Source: Streptomyces sp. NBC_00490
GTDB taxonomy: Bacteria > Actinomycetota > Actinomycetes > Streptomycetales > Streptomycetaceae
Direction: 5' to 3'
Length of the DNA stretch: 64,000 bases
Assembly: GCF_036013645.1 (NCBI RefSeq)
Contig: NZ_CP107869.1
Location: forward strand, 992,001-1,056,000
A program made the position numbers and the translations under genes. Below the pieces are notes generated by a model that had not been told where the DNA came from, did no database searches, and saw only the letters and a list, made by a program, of their open reading frames with translations. Positions within the stretch are counted from its first letter, which is position 1, and every line of letters starts with the position of its first letter. Below, in pieces: positions 9,131 to 16,620 of this stretch.

Positions 9131-9709
9131 TCACTCCTTCCTGATCGGCGCATGCCCGGCCAGGACGGATTCCATCAGGAGGCGGATCATCTCGTGGGCC
9201 GGTCTGTTGCGGTCATTGGGCACGTTAGCGCCTTCGAACACGGCCACCACGGTGTCGCGCAGGAGCGCGGCATCGATGCCGGAGTCGCCGTCGAGGCCGT
9301 GCTCGGCGATGACCTCGTCGACCAGTCCCACGATCCAGCCCAGGAAGGTGTTGTGGGCGGCCCGAACCGCCTCGGAATGCGGCAGCCGGTCGTGCATGGC
9401 CTGATGCAGCGGCCGTGAATAGCGCATGTCGGACAGCCCCCGCACCAGCCGGCTCAACGGGTCGGCGCCCGCCTGCTCCGCGCTGAGCGTACGGATCTCA
9501 CGGCTGAGCATCCGGTCCATCACCGCGGCGAAGATGTCGTCCTTCGAGTCGAAGTACCAGTACACATTGCCCCGGGCCACACCGGCGGCAGCGCTGATGT
9601 CCGCCATCGTGGTCTTGGCATAGCCCTTGGAGAGAAAGAGCTCCGTCGCCGCGGCGAGCAGATCACCTGCCCGCTCTTCACGGGGGATCTGCTGGCGGTT
9701 CCGCGGCAT
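9131..9709 (-). CDS. TetR-family transcriptional regulator
   Basis: A 192-residue regulator with helix-turn-helix around residues 33-53 (TMADISAAAGVARGNVYWYF) followed by DSKDDIFAAVMDRM. It converges on the flavin hydroxylase gene with 17 bases between stops. It is the only regulator next to the catabolic cluster, so control of the promoters near 7.3 kb is a reasonable guess. An inverted repeat upstream of its own start (9732-9763) could be an autoregulatory site. Confidence 0.88.
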   Translation of the reverse strand: MPRNRQQIPREERAGDLLAAATELFLSKGYAKTTMADISAAAGVARGNVYWYFDSKDDIFAAVMDRMLSREIRTLSAEQAGADPLSRLVRGLSDMRYSRPLHQAMHDRLPHSEAVRAAHNTFLGWIVGLVDEVIAEHGLDGDSGIDAALLRDTVVAVFEGANVPNDRNRPAHEMIRLLMESVLAGHAPIRKE

Positions 9710-9731
9710 CCCGGGCTCCTCTGATGGGTTC

Positions 9732-9763
9732 AGCTCGTCTCAACTGAGTGTAGACAGCGAGCT
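9732..9763. promoter_or_regulatory. Inverted repeat upstream of the TetR gene
   Basis: AGCTCG (9732-9737) and CGAGCT (9758-9763) form a perfect outer repeat, with GTCT / AGAC nested inside at 9737-9740 and 9752-9755. It lies 23 bases before the TetR start, where an autoregulatory operator would be expected. Confidence 0.35.
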
Positions 9764-9832
9764 GGACCGGCCTGTCGGCAGTGAAGTGATCTTGGCGAGA
9801 GGCCTGCGAGATAGCCGTGCGTTCAGACATGG

Positions 9833-9863
9833 CTGTGTCCCCTGCCGATGGCAGGGGACACAG
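9833..9863 (-). terminator. Strong stem-loop after the quinone oxidoreductase gene
   Basis: CTGTGTCCCCTGCC and its exact complement GGCAGGGGACACAG form a 14-bp perfect stem with a 3-base loop, about 70 bases after the stop of the minus-strand gene 9935-10882. There is no U-run, as is common for Streptomyces terminators. Confidence 0.65.
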
Positions 9864-9934
9864 GCACCTCGGTCTGCCGACCGAAGCCACGACGTCCGTG
9901 CACGGCCGTCGGTCGGCGGAACGGATCCGGTTGT

Positions 9935-10882
9935 CTACGGCACCAGGACGATCTTTCCGCTGGTGCGACCGGTCATGATCTGGCGATGGGCGGCAGCGGC
10001 TTCCCTGAGTGGGTGGCTGCCTGCGATCAGGACGCGCAGGCGCCCTGCCTCCGCGGCCTCGGTGAGCCGCAGGCGGGCGGCGGTACGGATGGCCCTGCCC
10101 GGGTCTGCGCCGGGCGAGCCGCCGAGGAGCTTGATGCCGGCCTGGGCCCCACGCGCGAACCCCGCGATGGTGGCGATGCGGGAACGGTCCGCCACGAGTT
10201 CCACGGAGACGTCCACCGCCTCGTCGGTGCCCACCAGGTCGGCCGCCGCGTCGACGCCCTCCGGTGCTGCCGCGCGTACCCGGTCGGCCAGGCCGGGCCC
10301 GTAGGCGACCGGGGTCGCTCCCAGGTCTCGCAGCAGATCGTGCTTGGCCGCGCTGGCCGTTCCGAGGACCGTGGCGCCGCGTGCCACCGCCAGTTGCACG
10401 GCCATCAGGCCGACCCCTCCTGCGGCGCCGTGGATCAGCACCGTTTCGTCCTTGCTCAGACCGATCGCCTCGAGAACGTGCACGGCGGTGACGCCGGCGG
10501 CCATCAGGCCGCCGGCCTGCTCCCAGGAGAGAACCGTGGGCTTCGGTACCACCGAGGAGGCCGGGACGACGAGTTCGGTGGCGTACGCGCCGGGCGCGGG
10601 ATAGACGATCACCTCGTCGCCGACCTCGACCGGACCGGCGGGGCCGGTCGCGTCGGCGCCCACCGCGGTCACCACGCCCGCCGCCTCGACTCCGAGCCGT
10701 AGGGGCAACTTCGCGGGATCGGTCCCGAAGGCGCCGCTGTACACCTTCTGGTCAAAGGGGTTGACGCCCGCGGCACGGACCGCGATGCGCACCTGGCCCG
10801 GCCCGGGATCAGGGACGGCGACATCGATCACCGACAGCACCTCGGGACCGCCGTACGCGCTCGCTACTACTGCTTCGCTCAT
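9935..10882 (-). CDS. NADP-dependent quinone oxidoreductase (zeta-crystallin-type MDR)
   Basis: A 315-residue zinc-free MDR protein (from the ATG at 10882). It has the substrate-domain start VVASAYGGPEVL, the G/A-rich nucleotide loop HGAAGGVGLMAVQLA near 143-157, and the C-terminal GKIVLVP strand. No zinc-lobe cysteines are present. Family members reduce quinones or alpha,beta-unsaturated carbonyls with NADPH. The start is uncertain: none of the candidates (10882, 10915, 10990) has a good ribosome site, and 10882 was chosen by alignment to the family N-terminus. It is divergent from the hydrolase gene at 11190. Confidence 0.87.
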   Translation of the reverse strand: MSEAVVASAYGGPEVLSVIDVAVPDPGPGQVRIAVRAAGVNPFDQKVYSGAFGTDPAKLPLRLGVEAAGVVTAVGADATGPAGPVEVGDEVIVYPAPGAYATELVVPASSVVPKPTVLSWEQAGGLMAAGVTAVHVLEAIGLSKDETVLIHGAAGGVGLMAVQLAVARGATVLGTASAAKHDLLRDLGATPVAYGPGLADRVRAAAPEGVDAAADLVGTDEAVDVSVELVADRSRIATIAGFARGAQAGIKLLGGSPGADPGRAIRTAARLRLTEAAEAGRLRVLIAGSHPLREAAAAHRQIMTGRTSGKIVLVP

Positions 10883-10989
10883 GTCAGAGACCAACTCTGT
10901 TTCGGAGGGGGTCATTCCGCCCACTCGTGGTCGCCTCCCGTGCCGCCGACCGGGGCTTCGCGCCCTACGGGCCCGACCCTCACTGACCA

Positions 10990-11001
10990 TAAGTTACCTT
11001 A
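10990..11001. promoter_or_regulatory. Candidate operator TAAG-N4-CTTA
   Basis: TAAGTTACCTTA, an imperfect dyad 108 bases before the chosen quinone reductase start. AAGT/ACTT-type dyads are common HxlR/MarR targets near oxidoreductase genes, but no such regulator gene is adjacent. Confidence 0.3.
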
Positions 11002-11079
11002 CTGTCTCGGCGTCGAACGGCCCGTGGCACCCGCGTGTCCCCTTCGGGGGACGAATCGCTTACCACGAGATCGATATCC

Positions 11080-11100
11080 AGGGGAAAGTTTCTTCCCCCT
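11080..11100. promoter_or_regulatory. G-run/C-run palindromic operator, copy 1
   Basis: A-GGGGAA, 6 bases, TTCCCC-CT: a perfect 6-bp inverted repeat bounded by AGGGG and CCCCT with 11 bases between. It lies 90 bases before the hydrolase start. The same geometry occurs at 12188-12208, and longer versions at 16494-16522 and 17553-17575. Confidence 0.7.
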
Positions 11101-11189
11101 CACCATGAATAGACATCATCCCGGCTTCGGCGAACCATGGCACAAGGACCGCCTGACGGCGGACCAAGGCCGAGGAAGAGGCAGAAATC

Positions 11190-12101
11190 ATGGTCAGAAG
11201 TGTTTCCTTCAGGAACAAAGAAGTAGAAATTGCGGGACACCTGCACCTGCCGGACGACTTCAGGGACGACGAGAAATATCCGGCTCTCGTCGGAATCCAC
11301 CCGGCTGGCGGCGTAAAGGAACAGACCATCGGAGCCTATGCCAGGAGGCTATCTGCACAGGGATTCGTCACGGTGGTGTACGACTCCTCCTACCAGGGAG
11401 AGAGCGGCGGCGAACCTCGCCTCTTGGAAGACCCGACGATCAGGGTGGAGGATGCCCGCTGCGCAGCCGATTTTCTGACCACTCTTCCGTTCGTCGATTC
11501 CGAACGGATGGGAGTTTTCGGCATTTGCGCCGGGGGCGGTTACGCAATCAGCGCGGCACAGACCGAACGTCGTTTCAAGGCGGTGGCCACCGTCAGCGCG
11601 GCCCCCATGGGCGAGGGCTCCCGAGCCTTTCTGGGGCACATGTCCCCGGTGGCCGAGCAGATCGGGACGCTGGAAATGGTTGCCGGGCAGCGCACGGCGG
11701 AAGCGAGAGGAGAGGCACCTCTCTACGCCCCGTTTGTTCCGGAAACGCTGAAGGAGATCAACGAAAACACACCGGACCTCCTGCGCGAAGGATACGACTA
11801 CTACAGGACTCCCCGAGGCCAACACCCTAATTCGAAGGGCCGCTTCCTGCTGACCAGCATGGACAAGATGTTCGCCTTCTCGGCGTTCGACCAGATCCCG
11901 GAACTGCTGACCCAACCGATGCTCCTGATCGCAGGGAGCAAGGCGGATACAAAGGTGTTCAGCGACCAGGCCTACGAGCTTTCCCAAGGGCCGAAGGAGT
12001 TGTTCGTCGTCGAAGGCGCGACGCATATCGCCATGTACGACGTGCCCGAGTACGTAGATCAAGCGATCACCAAGATGGTGACGTTCTTCGCTGTCCTGTA
12101 G
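11190..12101 (+). CDS. Alpha/beta hydrolase with predicted Cys nucleophile (dienelactone-hydrolase-like)
   Basis: A 303-residue alpha/beta hydrolase. The nucleophile elbow reads GICAGGG, which puts Cys113 where most relatives have Ser, as in dienelactone hydrolases. The oxyanion region is GIHPAGG (about 35-41), and the candidate acid and His are in IAGSKADT and GATHIAMYD near the C-terminus. No signal peptide, so cytoplasmic. The ATG at 11190 has a purine-rich GAGGCAGA upstream. Its codon use is slightly less G+C-biased than the neighbours (more A/T third positions), which may point to separate acquisition. It is first in the group of units sharing the G-run/C-run palindrome. Confidence 0.85.
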   Translation: MVRSVSFRNKEVEIAGHLHLPDDFRDDEKYPALVGIHPAGGVKEQTIGAYARRLSAQGFVTVVYDSSYQGESGGEPRLLEDPTIRVEDARCAADFLTTLPFVDSERMGVFGICAGGGYAISAAQTERRFKAVATVSAAPMGEGSRAFLGHMSPVAEQIGTLEMVAGQRTAEARGEAPLYAPFVPETLKEINENTPDLLREGYDYYRTPRGQHPNSKGRFLLTSMDKMFAFSAFDQIPELLTQPMLLIAGSKADTKVFSDQAYELSQGPKELFVVEGATHIAMYDVPEYVDQAITKMVTFFAVL

Positions 12102-12187
12102 CACCGCCGAGGCCTGTGCTCACGCCCACCCGGCAGGCATCGCTTCGGTGCCGTTCGGCGCGACCAGCCCTCAGCGTTCCATTAGAC

Positions 12188-12208
12188 AGGGGAAATTTTC
12201 TTCCCCCT
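12188..12208. promoter_or_regulatory. G-run/C-run palindromic operator, copy 2
   Basis: A-GGGGAA, 6 bases, TTCCCC-CT, the same arms and spacing as copy 1, located 68 bases before the WrbA-like start. Only the A/T centre differs from copy 1. Confidence 0.72.
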
Positions 12209-12276
12209 CACAGCGCGCTCTTCCGGTGCAAGTCTTGGTCACAAGCAGAACACGCGCATTCGAGGAGCACGACACC

Positions 12277-12876
12277 ATGTCCCATTCCGCCCCGCCGTCA
12301 GTCGCCGTTGCCTTTCATTCGGGCTACGGCCACACAGCCGTCGTCGCCGAAGCCGTGGCGCGGGGGGCTGCGGGAGCCGGCGCCGAGGTGGTCTCGATCT
12401 CCGTCGACACCATCACCGACGAGCAGTGGGCACAGCTGGACGCCGCCGACGCGATCATCTTCGGTTCCCCCACGTACATGGGTACCGCCTCCGCGGCCTT
12501 CCACGCGTTCGCCCAGGCCAGCACCAAGCGCTGGTACTCCCAGACCTGGGTGGACAAGCTCGCCGCGGGCTTCACCAACTCCGGTGCCAAGAGCGGCGAC
12601 AAGTCATCCACCCTGGGCTACTTCGCCACCATGGCCGCCCAGCACGGCATGCACTGGATCAGCCTGGGTCTGCAGCCGGGCTGGGATTCCACCACGGGCA
12701 GCGAGGACGACATCAACCGGCTCGGCTTCTTCCTGGGCGCCGGCGCCCAGAGCCCCACGGATGCCGGTCCGGAAGCGGTCCACACGTCGGACATCGCCAC
12801 CGCCGAACACCTGGGTGCGCGCGTCGCGCGCCAGGCCGCGGTCTTCCGCGCCGGGCGCGCCGCCCTCGCCGCCTGA
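12277..12876 (+). CDS. WrbA-like NAD(P)H:quinone oxidoreductase (flavodoxin fold)
   Basis: A 199-residue flavodoxin-like protein. The N-terminal strand and phosphate loop VAFHSGYGHTAVVAEAV bind FMN phosphate. GSPTYMGTASAAFHAFAQ and the region around GLQPGWD complete the flavin site as in WrbA. Family members reduce quinones by two electrons and limit redox cycling. The ATG at 12277 follows GAGGAGC with 8 bases between. It starts a three-gene run (WrbA, SnoaL-like, DJ-1/PfpI) that ends at the 14071-14122 hairpin. Confidence 0.88.
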   Translation: MSHSAPPSVAVAFHSGYGHTAVVAEAVARGAAGAGAEVVSISVDTITDEQWAQLDAADAIIFGSPTYMGTASAAFHAFAQASTKRWYSQTWVDKLAAGFTNSGAKSGDKSSTLGYFATMAAQHGMHWISLGLQPGWDSTTGSEDDINRLGFFLGAGAQSPTDAGPEAVHTSDIATAEHLGARVARQAAVFRAGRAALAA

Positions 12877-12924
12877 TCGCAAGCCACGTTTCCCCTGTCC
12901 CATCCCCCACGCAAGGAGCTCACC

Positions 12925-13317
12925 ATGTCCGACTCCGCGAGCCTCGCCCTCATCCGCCGACTGTACGAGTCCGGAATGTCCCCGGAGGTCACCAGCGAGG
13001 TCATGGCCCCCGACCTCGTCTGGGACATCACCCCCGGCTTCCCGAACAGCGGCGTGTACCACGGTTGGGCCAGTGCGGCACAGGACTTCTTCGGCAGGAC
13101 GATGCCGAACTACGAGTCCTTCGGCGCGGTGCCCGAGGAGTTCTACGCGGACGACGAGGGCCACGTCTTCGTGTTCGGGCACTACCACGCCGAGACCAAG
13201 ACCGGGAACAAGGCCGACGTCCGGTTCATCCACCTGTGGACCGTCCGCGACGGCAAGGCCGTGAGCATGCGGCAGGCCGCCGACAGCCACGTCCTCCAGG
13301 AAGCCCTCAAGGGCTGA
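12925..13317 (+). CDS. SnoaL/NTF2-like protein
   Basis: A 130-residue cone-shaped alpha+beta-barrel protein of the SnoaL/NTF2-like superfamily, recognisable from the N-terminal helix LIRRLYESG, the strand APDLVWDITPGFPNSGVYHG, and the C-terminal VRFIHLWTVRDGKAVSMRQ. AAGGAG sits 7 bases before the ATG. The superfamily covers isomerases, cyclases and dehydratases, so no reaction is assigned. It lies in the WrbA-DJ-1 operon, suggesting a role in handling small reactive carbonyls or quinones. Confidence 0.85.
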   Translation: MSDSASLALIRRLYESGMSPEVTSEVMAPDLVWDITPGFPNSGVYHGWASAAQDFFGRTMPNYESFGAVPEEFYADDEGHVFVFGHYHAETKTGNKADVRFIHLWTVRDGKAVSMRQAADSHVLQEALKG

Positions 13318-13355
13318 AAACCCCCACCACTTCATCAGGCCATCAGGAGCACACC

Positions 13356-14054
13356 ATGGCGAAGATCCTCTTCGTGATCACCGCGTCCGACCACTGGACC
13401 CTGGCCGACGGCACCCGACAGCCGGCCGGCTTCTGGGCCGAGGAAGCAATCGGCCCGTACCAGGTCTTCAAGGAGGCAGGATTCGAGATCGCGGCCGCGA
13501 CACCCGGCGGTGTACCGCCCACGGCGGACGCGCTCAGCCTCACCGCGGAGTTCAACGGAGGCGAGGAAGGCGCCGAGCGCATGCGGACCGCACTGCGCGA
13601 GGCCACCGAGCTGGCCCACCCGATGCGCATCGAGGACGTGGCCATCGACGACTACGCGGCCGTGTTCTACCCCGGCGGCTGGGGCCCGATGGAGGACCTG
13701 CCGGACAACGCCGCCTCCGGCAGGCTGCTCACCGAGTGGCTCGCTTCCGGCAAGCTGGTGTCCCTGGTGTGCCACGGCCCGGCCGCACTGCTGGCCACCA
13801 TCGGCCCCGACGGGACGTCCCCGTTCACCGGCTACCGCCTGACCGGCCTCTCCAACGCCGAGGAGAAGCTGAACGGCCTCGCGGACCGCGCGAAGTGGCT
13901 GCTCCAGGACCGCCTCGTCAGCGACCTCGGGGCCGACTACCGCGAGGCCGAGCCGTTCACCCAGCACGTCGAGGTCGACCGCACCCTGTTCACCGGCCAG
14001 AACCCGGGCTCGGCGGTTCCGCTGGCCCAGGAGTTGGTCAAGGCACTGAGCTGA
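13356..14054 (+). CDS. DJ-1/PfpI-family protein (Hsp31-like glyoxalase III/deglycase)
   Basis: A 232-residue class I glutamine-amidotransferase-like protein of the DJ-1/PfpI family. The nucleophile motif is LVCHGPAAL (Cys139-His140). An upstream GFWAEE gives the conserved glutamate, and FYPGGWGPMEDL is the Hsp31-type loop. Characterised relatives convert methylglyoxal to lactate or act in carbonyl-stress repair. The ATG at 13356 follows CAGGAG with 6 bases between. It is last in the three-gene operon and is followed directly by a strong hairpin. Confidence 0.88.
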   Translation: MAKILFVITASDHWTLADGTRQPAGFWAEEAIGPYQVFKEAGFEIAAATPGGVPPTADALSLTAEFNGGEEGAERMRTALREATELAHPMRIEDVAIDDYAAVFYPGGWGPMEDLPDNAASGRLLTEWLASGKLVSLVCHGPAALLATIGPDGTSPFTGYRLTGLSNAEEKLNGLADRAKWLLQDRLVSDLGADYREAEPFTQHVEVDRTLFTGQNPGSAVPLAQELVKALS

Positions 14055-14070
14055 CACCTCAGCCGCGCAC

Positions 14071-14122
14071 GGAAGACGGCTCGGCGGCCCGGTACGCATT
14101 CCGGGCCGCCGAGTCGTCTTCC
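14071..14122 (+). terminator. Stem-loop terminator after the DJ-1/PfpI gene
   Basis: The arms 14071-14092 and 14101-14122 are 22 bases each and complementary except for one G-T position, with an 8-base loop. It starts 17 bases after the stop codon and is the clearest intrinsic terminator in this part of the window. Confidence 0.8.
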
Positions 14123-14234
14123 GCGTACCGCCCGAACAGGTCGTCGTCGGTATGGTCCTCGCACCTCGGCCGGTCCCACAGGGCAAGACGCTCGCCCCGT
14201 TACAACGCCGGGCTTCTGTGCGAGGCTGGAGATC

Positions 14235-15104
14235 ATGAACCGCAACCCCCATCTGAACGAGCTGGGTGAGTTCCTCAAGGCCCGCCGCGCAGAGCTCAGC
14301 CCTTCCGAGGTCGGACTCCGCGGCGGGCAACGACGACGTGTGAGCGGTCTGCGCCGCGAGGAAGTGGCTCTTCTCGCCGCGATCAGCACCGAGTACTACA
14401 CCCGGATCGAGCAGGGCCGACTCCAGGCATCGGCGCCCCTGCTCGACGAGATCGCCAAGGTGCTCCGTCTGAGCGAGGACCAGCGGACCTATCTCTTCGA
14501 GCTCGCGGCGAAGGAGAGAGTGCGCCCGCCCGTGTCAGGTGACCGTCAGCAGGTGGACACGCAGCTTCAGCGCATGCTGGACGACCTCTCCGCCTCCCCG
14601 GCCTTCGTCATCGGCCGGCGCACCGACATCCTTGGCTGGAACCAGCTCGCCGCCGCCCTGTGGACCGACTTCGGGGACTACCCGGAGCAGGAGCGCGTGT
14701 TCGTCCGGCTGCTGTTCACCGAACCCTGGATGCGCGAGCTGTACGCCGACTGGGAGGAGGTCACCCGGCTGGCCATCGCCCAGCTACGTATGGAGAGCGC
14801 GCGCTACCCCGGCGACGAGCGCCTGACCGCTCTGGTCGAGGAACTCTCCGCCCGTGACGCACAGTTCCGGGAGTGGTGGACCGAACACGACGTCGCGATG
14901 CGGGGCAAGGGCGTCAAGAAGCTCCGCCATCCGGTGGTGGGCGAGCTGACCCTCGACTGGAACACGCTCACCTGTGGCACGGACCCCGACCAGCACATCA
15001 TCGTGTGGAACGCCGAACCCGGCTCCTCGTCCCACGACGGCCTGCGTCTCCTGTCCTCCTGGGCTGCCGAACAGAAGCGGACGGCCTCCGGCACCATCGC
15101 GTGA
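14235..15104 (+). CDS. XRE-family regulator with MmyB-like ligand-binding domain
   Basis: A 289-residue regulator. The N-terminal XRE helix-turn-helix (about 10-75) contains LGEFLKARRAEL, RRVSGLRREEVALLAAIS and YYTRIEQGR, the standard MmyB-type DNA-binding domain. Residues about 105-265 match the MmyB-like PAS-type ligand-binding domain (ILGWNQLAAAL, RVFVRLLFTEPWMRELYADW). The family commonly controls neighbouring short-chain or other oxidoreductases. Here it sits centrally among four units carrying the same G-run/C-run palindrome, so it is the best candidate to bind them. GGAG lies 4 bases before the ATG. I see no copy of the palindrome at its own promoter. Confidence 0.9.
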   Translation: MNRNPHLNELGEFLKARRAELSPSEVGLRGGQRRRVSGLRREEVALLAAISTEYYTRIEQGRLQASAPLLDEIAKVLRLSEDQRTYLFELAAKERVRPPVSGDRQQVDTQLQRMLDDLSASPAFVIGRRTDILGWNQLAAALWTDFGDYPEQERVFVRLLFTEPWMRELYADWEEVTRLAIAQLRMESARYPGDERLTALVEELSARDAQFREWWTEHDVAMRGKGVKKLRHPVVGELTLDWNTLTCGTDPDQHIIVWNAEPGSSSHDGLRLLSSWAAEQKRTASGTIA

Positions 15105-15241
15105 GCGCACGCGATCACTGGGCTTTCCTGGTCGGAAAGTCTCCCCTGCACGGGCTCGCAGAAGTCAGCGAGCATCGCTGAACGGAAGAGCGATCTCACC
15201 CGCTGTCTCGCGCATCAAGCCCCACCTGGAGGAGAAGGACC

Positions 15242-16498
15242 ATGGCCACGCCGGACAAGTCAGGGCCACCGCCGACTGCGACCGAACCCGAAGCCCTGAC
15301 GCCACCGGCCACGCACGGGACGTTCATGACCCGCGGGCTGACCTTCCTGTTCGCCATCGCGGGCGGTGCGGCCGTCGGGAACCTCTACTGGGCGCAGCCG
15401 CTGCTCGACTTCATCGCACAGGACCTGCACGCCTCGACCGCGGCCGCGGGGTGGCTCGTCACGGCCACCCAGATCGGCTACGCGACGGGCATCCTCCTCC
15501 TCGTGCCGCTCGGTGACGTACGCGACCGGCGAAGGCTCATTCCCGTCATACTGCTGTGCTCCGCGATCGCGCTGCTCCTGTGCGCGCTGGCGCCGTCATT
15601 CGGAATGCTGCTGGGCGCCATCACGCTGCTGGGCGTGACGACCGTCTCCGGACAGCTGCTCGCGCCCCTCGCCGGTGACCTCGCCGACGACGACAATCGC
15701 GGCGCCGTGGTCGGGACCGTGGTGTCGGGCATCCTCACCGGCATCCTCGTATCCCGCACGGTCAGCGGTCTGATCGCCGGTGCCGCCGGCTGGCGCACCA
15801 TCTACGTCGTGGCGGCGGCCGTCGCCGTCCTGTTCGCGGCGCTGCTGCACCGCGCGATCCCGTCGCTTCCGCCGAAGACCCACATTCCCTACCCCGCTCT
15901 CATCGCCTCTGTCTGGACGGTCGTACGACGTGAGCGCACGGTGCGCTGGACCCTGGTCCTGGGAGCGACGGCGTTCGCCTCGTTCACCATGTTCTGGACG
16001 TCGCTGACGTTCCTGCTCAGCGCCCCGCCGTTCAGCTATTCCGTGACCGCGATCGGGCTGTTCGGGCTCCTCGGTGTGGCGGGTGCCCTCGCCGCGCAAC
16101 GGGCCGGCCGACTGCACGACCGTGGGTTGTCGTTGCCCGCGACCGGAATCGCGTGGGCCCTGGTCCTGGCGTCGTTCGCCCTGGCAACGTTCGCCGGGCA
16201 CTCGGTGGCGCTCCTCGTGGTCGTGATCGTCCTGCTCGACGTGGCGGTCCAGGGCGTCAACCTGCTCAACCAGTCGCGGATGCTCGCCGTGTCCAACGAG
16301 GCGCGCAGCAGGCTCAACACGGCCTTCGTCACGGGCAACTTCCTCGGCGGCGCGGTCGGTTCGGCCGTCGCTTCGGTGCTGTGGACGACGGGCGGCTGGA
16401 CGGCAGTGATGATCGCGGGAATGGTCCTGAGCGGCTTCGCACTCCTCGTGTGGGCGCTCGGACGCCGGGGCCCGCTGCGACTCTCGTCGGCGGTATAG
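15242..16498 (+). CDS. MFS transporter (Nep/Bcr-like efflux permease)
   Basis: A 418-residue major facilitator protein with about 12 hydrophobic segments. It has a cytoplasmic N-terminal tail of about 28 residues and the motif-A loop LGDVRDRRRLIP after TM2, typical of drug/H+ antiporters. GGAGGAGAAGG stands directly before the ATG at 15242. It follows the MmyB-like regulator by 137 bases and is probably expressed with it or from its own promoter. In this redox-defence region, export of an electrophile or quinone-type compound is plausible; the substrate is unknown. Its stop lies inside the palindrome at 16494-16522. Confidence 0.88.
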   Translation: MATPDKSGPPPTATEPEALTPPATHGTFMTRGLTFLFAIAGGAAVGNLYWAQPLLDFIAQDLHASTAAAGWLVTATQIGYATGILLLVPLGDVRDRRRLIPVILLCSAIALLLCALAPSFGMLLGAITLLGVTTVSGQLLAPLAGDLADDDNRGAVVGTVVSGILTGILVSRTVSGLIAGAAGWRTIYVVAAAVAVLFAALLHRAIPSLPPKTHIPYPALIASVWTVVRRERTVRWTLVLGATAFASFTMFWTSLTFLLSAPPFSYSVTAIGLFGLLGVAGALAAQRAGRLHDRGLSLPATGIAWALVLASFALATFAGHSVALLVVVIVLLDVAVQGVNLLNQSRMLAVSNEARSRLNTAFVTGNFLGGAVGSAVASVLWTTGGWTAVMIAGMVLSGFALLVWALGRRGPLRLSSAV

Positions 16499-16522
16499 GG
16501 GGGAGGATCTCTCCCCCCTATA
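16494..16522. promoter_or_regulatory. G-run/C-run palindromic operator, copy 3 (12-bp arms)
   Basis: TATAGGGGGGAG and CTCCCCCCTATA are perfect 12-bp arms around a 5-base centre. It overlaps the MFS stop codon and lies 99 bases before the next start. It could also act as a terminator, but the arm sequence matches the other G-run/C-run sites. Confidence 0.65.
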
Positions 16523-16620
16523 GGCCTGTACCAGCCAAGAACCTTCCCCTTTTCCCGGCTTGCGCGAGAGGCGAATATCGAAATCCTCAATGAACGCATG
16601 CCGAGCAATGAGGTAATTCG

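Larger units (their letters stand above)
10883..11189. other. Divergent intergenic region between quinone reductase and hydrolase genes
   Basis: About 307 bases with no credible gene. It holds a TAAG/CTTA repeat near 10990, close to the quinone reductase side, and the GGGGAA/TTCCCC palindrome at 11080-11100, on the hydrolase side. Confidence 0.6.

Noticed and set aside
16494..16522. Interpretation of the 12-bp palindrome solely as the MFS terminator
   Set aside because: It overlaps the stop codon and shares the G-run/C-run pattern with three promoter-proximal sites; an operator is favoured, though a dual role is possible.
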